Of a DNA stretch of 25,852 bases, positions 20,811 through 25,852 are shown piece by piece (the first letter of the stretch is position 1; each line of letters opens with the position of its first letter). Source of the stretch: XYB2-FULL-45-11 sp964360375 (GTDB lineage: Bacteria > Patescibacteriota > Patescibacteriia > UBA9934 > GWF2-40-263). The position numbers and the translations under genes are program-made. The stretch is taken from positions 1-25,852 of the forward strand of contig CAYHWG010000008.1 of assembly GCA_964360375.1 (NCBI GenBank). Reading direction: 5' to 3'. A model generated the notes under the pieces. The model saw nothing but the letters and a program-made list of their open reading frames with translations. It did no database searches and had not been told where the DNA came from.

Positions 20811-21944
20811 AAGAGGTTCGATTCGTTTACGATCTTTACGCATGACACGCCAACCGAGCTGAGATTCTTTGCACACAAACAAGCGTTCGCGAATTTCTTC
20901 ATCGGCCCAATTGACTCCGTAAAGTGACTCAGGCCAAAGAAGAGGAAGGGAAAAATTAAGCGCTTGACGCAATTTGTACAATTCGTGATTTGCGTCAGTC
21001 AGCGACAATGTACTTGTGATATAATCATGAAATGTGACGAACTGAAACTCAAAAACTCGCCCATGACATTTCACCAACATTTTTGCTGCTTTAAAGTTTG
21101 GTGAAGAGTTTAGATTCTCTGCATCAACCGTTTTTCCGTCTGAATTGGTTTCAAGGCGTTCAATGATTTCTCCCCCATCGCACAACAATTCATTTGTAAG
21201 ACGCTCCGCAAATTGAAAACATTCCTCCCGAGAAAAAAGAACAAAGACGAGACCACATCGATCATTCACAAAAAACGGATCCTTCACTCGCTTCTCTTTA
21301 ATCTGTCGATGGATCTTGAGCCATGTTTCAAACGGATCCTTGATCCGATGATCCATATACGTGAATCCATTATGTTCAATTTGCCGACACGTCATCGGCA
21401 CCACACGTTCATCAAGTCGCGGACGATCAAGCGGATGATCAATCGAGATGTTGTCTGCTGTAACGGCATACCCGTTTTTTGGATCATGATACGAATGGAC
21501 TTCAATCTTACGAAATCCTCCAACAAACAATCTTGCAATAATGAATTTAATCATCTGATTGATGTCTGTACTGATCGACTCGATCGGATCACGTGCTTCG
21601 ATGTGTGCCACGGAAATGGATTGATCGAACAAACTCAATCCCTCAAACCAACGTTGAGGATCTGGCGATTGATTGATTTCATGCTCCTCTGCAAGATCTA
21701 AAAGACGTTTTCTGTGCGGCGTAGTCGCGACCGATGAATCAAGTGCAAGTTGTGCAACATACGCGTATGCATAATCCTTCACAAGCATGCGTCGACCGAA
21801 TCGAACCGTGTCACGAGCGTGTTTGAAATGAGCTTGACTGAGAAAAGGAGTATCCGCTAAAAATTTCCGACGAGATTCAATCGCATACGGATAAATCTCA
21901 AACCAATCTTTCTGCCATGTCAAAAATGTTTCCCAGGGAATCAT
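20802..21944 (-). CDS. hypothetical protein with possible RelA/SpoT-like synthetase domain
   Basis: The 380-residue protein is not clearly a known family. Its C-terminal half follows the order of a RelA/SpoT synthetase domain: a basic DHRIKDPFETWLKIHRQIKEK segment (198-218), VNDRCGLVFVLFSREECFQF at 226-245 (compare the I-x-D-xx-G-x-R strand with D228) and VFEFQFVTFHDYI at 297-309 (E299, compare V-E-x-Q), then ANHELYKLRQAL. The conserved Arg after the first motif and the NGYRSLH loop are not seen, so catalysis is doubtful. The N-terminal 150 residues are unassigned. The ATG at 21944 has an ideal AGGAG 6 bases upstream; the earlier frame is rejected. Confidence 0.7.
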   Translation of the reverse strand: MIPWETFLTWQKDWFEIYPYAIESRRKFLADTPFLSQAHFKHARDTVRFGRRMLVKDYAYAYVAQLALDSSVATTPHRKRLLDLAEEHEINQSPDPQRWFEGLSLFDQSISVAHIEARDPIESISTDINQMIKFIIARLFVGGFRKIEVHSYHDPKNGYAVTADNISIDHPLDRPRLDERVVPMTCRQIEHNGFTYMDHRIKDPFETWLKIHRQIKEKRVKDPFFVNDRCGLVFVLFSREECFQFAERLTNELLCDGGEIIERLETNSDGKTVDAENLNSSPNFKAAKMLVKCHGRVFEFQFVTFHDYITSTLSLTDANHELYKLRQALNFSLPLLWPESLYGVNWADEEIRERLFVCKESQLGWRVMRKDRKRIEPLLR

Positions 21945-21979
21945 GTTTCTCCTCTCGTTCGTACATGAGACGAGCAAAA

Positions 21980-22007
21980 AGAATAACACAAAGGACGATT
22001 TTGTCAA
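21980..22007 (-). promoter_or_regulatory. promoter of the RelA-like gene
   Basis: Minus strand TTGACA (22007-22002), 16 bases, TATTCT (21985-21980). The -35 box follows the ndk terminator T tract within 3 bases. Confidence 0.7.
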
Positions 22008-22008
22008 A

Positions 22009-22046
22009 CAAAAAAAACAGCCCCGACATGACATCGAGGCTGTTTT
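22009..22046 (-). terminator. rho-independent terminator of ndk
   Basis: Minus strand AAAACAGCC...GGCTGTTTT stem with an inner CGA/TCG pair and the loop TGTCATG region, followed by a run of T. It begins 8 bases after the ndk stop. Confidence 0.9.
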
Positions 22047-22053
22047 GTATGGA

Positions 22054-22512
22054 TTATCCAAAAATATATTGATCTGTGATCTTTTCGTAGGCAAAAAGTT
22101 CCTCCTGTTGAAAAAAACGATTGACTTCTACGAGAGCATTCTCGAGAGAATCAGATGCGTGAACAAGATTTGAGGAGACGTTCATGGAGAAATCTGCGCG
22201 CACTGTTCCTGCATCCGCTTGAAGTGGATTTGTCGAACCGATCATTTTACGAACTTCTGAAACAGCCTCTATCCCCTCAAGAACAATTCCGACAACGGGA
22301 GTGTGTTTCATAAATTTTTTCAGATCCGCAAAAAACGATTTTTCTGCAAGATGCGCATAATGGACGTTCAATTGATCGTCGGACAATTGAAACAATTTCA
22401 ATCCGATGATTTTAAGTCCTTTACGTTCAAAACGTGTAATAATCTCTCCGAGCAAATCCCGCTGAAGTGCGTCTGGTTTAAGGAGAACAAGTGTTCGTTG
22501 AATGTCGGGCAT
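22054..22512 (-). CDS. ndk: nucleoside diphosphate kinase
   Basis: NDK transfers the gamma phosphate among nucleoside triphosphates through a phosphohistidine. The 152-residue product shows QRTLVLLKPDA (K12), the central VVGIVLEGIEAVSEVRKMIGSTNP segment, GTVRADF and the active-site motif NLVHASDS with His118. The usual motif is NxxHGSDS, so Gly is Ala here. Length is slightly above the common 140 owing to the C-terminal segment. It follows comEC on the same strand across a palindromic repeat, and is closed by a strong terminator. Confidence 0.94.
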   Translation of the reverse strand: MPDIQRTLVLLKPDALQRDLLGEIITRFERKGLKIIGLKLFQLSDDQLNVHYAHLAEKSFFADLKKFMKHTPVVGIVLEGIEAVSEVRKMIGSTNPLQADAGTVRADFSMNVSSNLVHASDSLENALVEVNRFFQQEELFAYEKITDQYIFG

Positions 22513-22525
22513 ATTTTTTCTGCGT

Positions 22526-22595
22526 CATCCCGACGAAGGAGGGATCTCCAAGCGGAACGTGTCTGCAAGGGAGATCCTTCGCTCCGCTCAGGATG
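22526..22595. repeat. palindromic (REP-like) repeat between comEC and ndk
   Basis: Imperfect inverted repeat with arms 22526-22549 (CATCCCGACGAAGGAGGGAT) and 22570-22595 (ATCCTTCGCTCCGCTCAGGATG). Its translation in one frame gives the peptide HPERSEGSP, known from dispersed repeats in many bacterial genomes. It lies in the leader of ndk, ending 14 bases before the start codon. Confidence 0.8.
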
Positions 22596-22627
22596 AAGCA
22601 ATGTGTTACGAATTTGTCGCAAGATTA

Positions 22628-24094
22628 TCACGCCCTTAGAAAATAGACAATACATCCAATCGCAAGTCCGATTGCAACCAAGACGGCGATTGTATGCGCA
22701 AACGGAACGGTCACGGATGCAAATGTTGGCGAAGCAAAAATGGAAACAATGCTGAGAACATATTTCGAACCAAGAAGAGACGGCAAAGCAATGATTTGTC
22801 CGAGTGAGGTCGAAAACCAAGCGATCGGTAAAATGGCGATGGTATAAAACATGAGAAACGGAACAAGCGGCAAGATAAAAACATTTGAAAATGGGGCAAC
22901 AAGCGAAATCGAACCAAATTGCCAAATGATCATGGGAAGTGTGAAAAGAATTGCAGAAAGCGATCCTGAAAGAGCGTTTCTCAGACCAAACGGTTCGGGG
23001 ATGAAATGAAAATAGGCTTCCAGTTTTGGCGCAACAAAAAGAATCGAAGCAAACGCAACAAAGGAAAGTTGAAATCCGACATCGTCAAGTAACCAACGTG
23101 GGTTATAAAAAAGCATAAGAGATGCTGTAAACAAAAGTGTATTCAACATGTGCGCGCGTCGCCCGATCACGGAACCTAAAAGAATCACCGCGCCAAAAAC
23201 GGCCGCTCGAATAACCGCTGCGGTCGCGCCGGCCATCACCACATAGACGACAATCAAAATCGTTGTCAGTATTGCGCCTCGTTTTTTGCCGAAGTATTGA
23301 ATCACAAATCCAAAAAACACAAACGTAAAAAGAGAAACATTAAATCCGGAAGCGGCGAGAATATGTGACGTGCCCGTTTTGATAAAATTGTTTTGTAGAT
23401 CACCATCGATTCCACTATTTCCACCAAACACAAGTCCAAAAAGAAACGAAGCGTGTGGTTCGGGAAAAACATGTTTCATTTTTTCGACCAACTGATGTTT
23501 AAAAGAAAAAATTGAACCGATCAAAGAAAATCGCTTTGATGCCGCACGATCTAACTCGTGTGGAAATCGACATAATGCAAGTGTCCCTTTCGACTCCAAA
23601 TAACGATCATACGCAAATCCATTGAATGGTCGAGGAATCTGTAAGGAACAGGAAAAAACAAGATGATCTCCATACGTAATCTCCTGTTCTTTTGGAATGG
23701 AAACGAGAACATGACCAAACACCTCACGATCTACAACACGGACGTTTCCGATCGTTATTTGATTAGATTTTGATCTCATCGCGGGTTCGGCGATCACATC
23801 CCCTTCTATCCGCAAAATCTGACCGGTAAAATCGCGGACCGTCGAAATATTTTTTGGAATCTCGCTTTGTGTATAGCGAAACAATCCAAATGCAAACATA
23901 AAAAGACTAAGCACGAACAGACGATGTTTGCGATCAGTTAAAAACGTCGCGACAAGTACTGTGACACATAAAATAAAAATCCATGTGATCAAAGAAACCG
24001 ATAAAAAAAATGATCCGAACAGAATCCCAAAACAAAACATCGCCGAAAGAACAGCGAATATTTTTGAGGGAGAATGTGTGAAGCGGGAAAACAT
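22628..24094 (-). CDS. comEC: ComEC/Rec2-type DNA uptake channel protein, short form
   Basis: ComEC forms the inner-membrane channel for single-stranded DNA in natural transformation. The 488-residue product has N-terminal membrane helices followed by the OB-like extracytoplasmic region (about residues 80-190, FTGQILRIEGDVIAEPAMRS, YGDHLVFSCSLQIPRPFNGF) and the competence core with SHILAASGFNVSLF and VMAGATAAVIRAAVFGAVIL, then several more helices. It ends soon after the last helix (IGLAIGCIVYFLRA), so the C-terminal metallo-beta-lactamase domain of the usual 700-800-residue ComEC is missing. No frameshift is evident. The gene lies between ugd and ndk on the same strand. Confidence 0.92.
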   Translation of the reverse strand: MFSRFTHSPSKIFAVLSAMFCFGILFGSFFLSVSLITWIFILCVTVLVATFLTDRKHRLFVLSLFMFAFGLFRYTQSEIPKNISTVRDFTGQILRIEGDVIAEPAMRSKSNQITIGNVRVVDREVFGHVLVSIPKEQEITYGDHLVFSCSLQIPRPFNGFAYDRYLESKGTLALCRFPHELDRAASKRFSLIGSIFSFKHQLVEKMKHVFPEPHASFLFGLVFGGNSGIDGDLQNNFIKTGTSHILAASGFNVSLFTFVFFGFVIQYFGKKRGAILTTILIVVYVVMAGATAAVIRAAVFGAVILLGSVIGRRAHMLNTLLFTASLMLFYNPRWLLDDVGFQLSFVAFASILFVAPKLEAYFHFIPEPFGLRNALSGSLSAILFTLPMIIWQFGSISLVAPFSNVFILPLVPFLMFYTIAILPIAWFSTSLGQIIALPSLLGSKYVLSIVSIFASPTFASVTVPFAHTIAVLVAIGLAIGCIVYFLRA

Positions 24095-24133
24095 ATTTTT
24101 CTTTACACAGCCTCCATGACACGATTCAAAAAA

Positions 24134-25444
24134 TTAAATCCCAACTCCAATGTAGCGAAATCCGAATTTAGACAAAGACAAATCTGTGAGATGATTGCGT
24201 CCATCAAAAATAAGCGGTTCGAGCATACGTGCTTTCAGCGTTGGAAAAGACACCTCGTGAAATTCTGGCCATTCTGTTAACACAACAAGAGCGTCCGCAC
24301 CATCTGCCGCATCAATAGCGGTCGGAGCAAAGAGAATTCCATCCGGTAAAACGCGTCTTGCAGACGCTTCTGCTTTTGGATCAAATGCACAAATTTCTGC
24401 TCCGAGCGCATAAAGTCTACGCACAATTTCGATGGATGCCGATTCTCGAATATCATCCGTTCCTGCCTTAAACGCAAGTCCCCATACGGCAATGCGTCTT
24501 CCTTTCAAAGATCCGAGTACTTCCACGATCTTTTTCATGAACAGATCGCGTTGACGATTATTCACCTCAATCACAGCCGTCAGTAATTTAAAATCATATC
24601 CGTTTGCTCCCGCGATTTGATGAAGGGCAGAAACATCTTTTGGAAAACAGGATCCTCCATATCCGATTCCCGCTTGCAAAAAATGCGGTCCGATGCGCGA
24701 ATCCAATCCGATCGCATAGGCAATATCACGTACGTTTGCCTGTGTGCGTTCCGCAATATTTGCAATCTCATTGATAAAAGAAATTTTTGTCGCAAGCATC
24801 GCGTTTGCGGCATATTTTGTGAGCTCTGCTGTTTCAATGGTCGTTTTAACCCATGTCGTGTTTATTCCTCGATGCATCGCTTCCACGACAGAAAACACAA
24901 CATCATCATCTGCTCCGACAACGATCCGTTCCGGTTCCATAAAATCGCGAAGGGCGCTCCCCTCACGCAAAAATTCCGGAACAGAGGCGATCTGAATCAA
25001 GCTCGTGAGATCCGTCCGCCCTGCTTTTTCCATCGCCTCTTTTGCAAAAGCAAGAACACGACGGTTTGTTCCGACGGGAACGGTACTTTTGGTTACAAGA
25101 ACTGCTTCGTGATCAAGGACCTGTCCAACATGACGAGCAGCATCAAATAAATACGAAAGGTTTGCTTCGCCTGTTGAAGTAGCAGGGGTCCCAACGGCAA
25201 ATAAAATGACTTCTGCTTCAGAGATGACGGAAGCGATATCTGTTGTAAACACAATGGAACCCAATTCTTGTTCGTGATGTAACGCTTCGGTCATACCAAC
25301 TTCAAAAAACGGCATGTGCCCCAAATCTAATTTAGCAATTTTTTCCGGATCAATATCAACACACGCAACACGATGTCCCAATTTTGCGTATCCAATTCCA
25401 CTTGTCAGCCCAACATATCCCGTACCAATAATCACAATCTTCAT
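24134..25444 (-). CDS. ugd: UDP-glucose 6-dehydrogenase family protein
   Basis: Oxidises the C6 hydroxyl of a nucleotide sugar, probably UDP-glucose to UDP-glucuronate, for surface polysaccharide. The 436-residue product begins MKIVIIGTGYVGLTSGIGYA with the NAD-binding GxGYVG, has the FAVGTPATSTGEANL and KSTVPVGT segments, ELTKYAANAMLATKISFINE with K210 and N214, and the active-site GYGGSCFPKD with C266. The C-terminal domain has WGLAFKAGTDDIRESASIEI. Related UDP-N-acetylmannosamine dehydrogenases share these motifs. The start at 25444 is set by the NAD motif; an in-frame extension to 25621 would overlap the divergent gene. Confidence 0.93.
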   Translation of the reverse strand: MKIVIIGTGYVGLTSGIGYAKLGHRVACVDIDPEKIAKLDLGHMPFFEVGMTEALHHEQELGSIVFTTDIASVISEAEVILFAVGTPATSTGEANLSYLFDAARHVGQVLDHEAVLVTKSTVPVGTNRRVLAFAKEAMEKAGRTDLTSLIQIASVPEFLREGSALRDFMEPERIVVGADDDVVFSVVEAMHRGINTTWVKTTIETAELTKYAANAMLATKISFINEIANIAERTQANVRDIAYAIGLDSRIGPHFLQAGIGYGGSCFPKDVSALHQIAGANGYDFKLLTAVIEVNNRQRDLFMKKIVEVLGSLKGRRIAVWGLAFKAGTDDIRESASIEIVRRLYALGAEICAFDPKAEASARRVLPDGILFAPTAIDAADGADALVVLTEWPEFHEVSFPTLKARMLEPLIFDGRNHLTDLSLSKFGFRYIGVGI

Positions 25445-25451
25445 AGAGCTC

Positions 25452-25480
25452 TTTACAAAATTAAACATTTTTGTTAATAA
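25452..25480 (+). promoter_or_regulatory. possible promoter of the ParB-like gene
   Basis: TTTACA (25452-25457), 17 bases, TAATAA (25475-25480). The -35 box is good, the -10 box weak. It sits in the 75-base divergent spacer; no clear promoter for ugd was found there. Confidence 0.35.
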
Positions 25481-25519
25481 GCTGTGTAGGAAAATCCTTT
25501 CCAGCAAAGAGACAGAAAC

Positions 25520-25804
25520 ATGCATGAACTTATTTCTTCTGCGGAAGCAAACAGACTCGCACGACTTCCCAATTACCAATTTATCTCGCTCGATCAAATT
25601 CAGGTGAGAGATACACATCACTTAGATCGAAAAAAGATTCAAAAAATTAAACGACATCTTGAAAGCGGCGGAATGTGTTCGCCCATAGAAATACGTTCTG
25701 CTGACACGAATCGATATCTCATCGCGGGTGATGGAAGACATCGCTATACAGCCCATAAAGAACTTGGACTCCCAACGATTTTCTGCCGCATACGAATCCA
25801 ATAA
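25520..25804 (+). CDS. single-domain ParB/sulfiredoxin-like protein
   Basis: The 94-residue product follows the N-terminal ParB/Srx-like domain: YQFISLDQIQVRDTHHLDRK, KIQKIKRHLESGGMCSPIEI, NRYLIAGDGRHRYTAHKELG and LPTIFCRIRI. The GDGRHR motif (compare DGxHR) is the nucleotide-binding signature of the fold, which in ParB binds CTP. No helix-turn-helix or dimerisation domain follows, so it is not a full partition protein; similar stand-alone proteins have varied, mostly unknown, roles. Its TAA lies in the loop of the terminator. It is divergent from ugd. Confidence 0.85.
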   Translation: MHELISSAEANRLARLPNYQFISLDQIQVRDTHHLDRKKIQKIKRHLESGGMCSPIEIRSADTNRYLIAGDGRHRYTAHKELGLPTIFCRIRIQ

Positions 25805-25820
25805 TTCATGCGGCTTTTTT
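25785..25820 (+). terminator. terminator overlapping the end of the ParB-like gene
   Basis: GCCGCAT/ATGCGGC (25785-25791 with 25808-25814) and six T. The stop codon (25802-25804) is in the 16-base loop. Confidence 0.88.
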
Positions 25821-25852
25821 GTACTCTTCTTCCAATCGAGATGCATGAATCC

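Noticed and set aside
22398..22925. Frame containing HPERSEGSP across the comEC-ndk spacer
   Set aside because: Translation of the palindromic repeat; overlaps two real genes on the same strand in other frames.
24095..24133. Four-codon frame with GGAGG before comEC
   Set aside because: Too short and without support to call a leader peptide.
1..25852. tRNA genes and CRISPR arrays
   Set aside because: No T-loop GTTCGANNC with matching acceptor stem in any spacer and no regularly spaced direct repeats.
1..25852. Recoded UGA as glycine (as in Gracilibacteria and Absconditabacteria)
   Set aside because: TGA serves as a plausible natural stop at 10247-10249 and conserved glycines in the ribosomal proteins are encoded without needing TGA.

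Overview
The window looks like chromosomal DNA of a streamlined bacterium, most likely a member of the Patescibacteria (Candidate Phyla Radiation). This rests on short spacers, a compact str/S10 ribosomal cluster, many small proteins without clear family, a GC-rich 20-bp palindrome of a kind I associate with Parcubacteria, and terminators that overlap gene ends. It is an inference; no 16S gene is present. TGA is used as a stop (the gene ending at 10249), so the genetic code looks standard.

Positions 1-14589 (minus strand) hold the str and S10 clusters, transcribed right to left: rpsL, rpsG, fusA, then an interruption, then tuf, rpsJ, rplC, rplD, rplW, rplB, rpsS, rplV, rpsC, rplP, rpmC, rpsQ, rplN, rplX, rplE, rpsN, rpsH and the start of rplF, cut by the left edge. 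The interruption between fusA and tuf (9139-11233) holds a type IV toxin-antitoxin pair (AbiEii-like toxin and DUF6922-like antitoxin), a plus-strand membrane-anchored methyltransferase and an acidic hypothetical protein. Several spacers here carry strong inverted repeats: a three-way-junction candidate S7 site before rpsG, a large hairpin before fusA, and three hairpins before rplC, one of which looks like a small inserted element that duplicated TTAT at the rpsJ stop codon.

Positions 14600-16006 hold the rpsL promoter and two plus-strand genes of unknown function (a secreted/membrane protein of 203 residues and a 116-residue protein), each with its own terminator.

Positions 16065-19824 (minus) look like a cell-envelope operon: murI, a small coiled-coil protein, murA, a site-2-protease-type M50 metalloprotease and a hypothetical protein. 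MurA has Asp where the fosfomycin-target Cys normally sits, and MurI has Gln where the second catalytic Cys is normally followed by Thr-His. Both genes imply peptidoglycan synthesis.

Positions 19829-20114 (minus) hold what I consider the most interesting element: a non-coding RNA gene with extended -10 promoter, a 14-bp closing stem, an apical stem and a rho-independent terminator, in overall shape like 6S RNA. Its terminator runs straight into the murI start codon.

Positions 20164-25852 hold a basic hypothetical protein, a 380-residue protein with a possible RelA/SpoT-like synthetase domain, ndk, a palindromic repeat, a ComEC without its usual C-terminal metallo-beta-lactamase domain, a UDP-glucose dehydrogenase and, on the plus strand, a single-domain ParB/sulfiredoxin-like protein.
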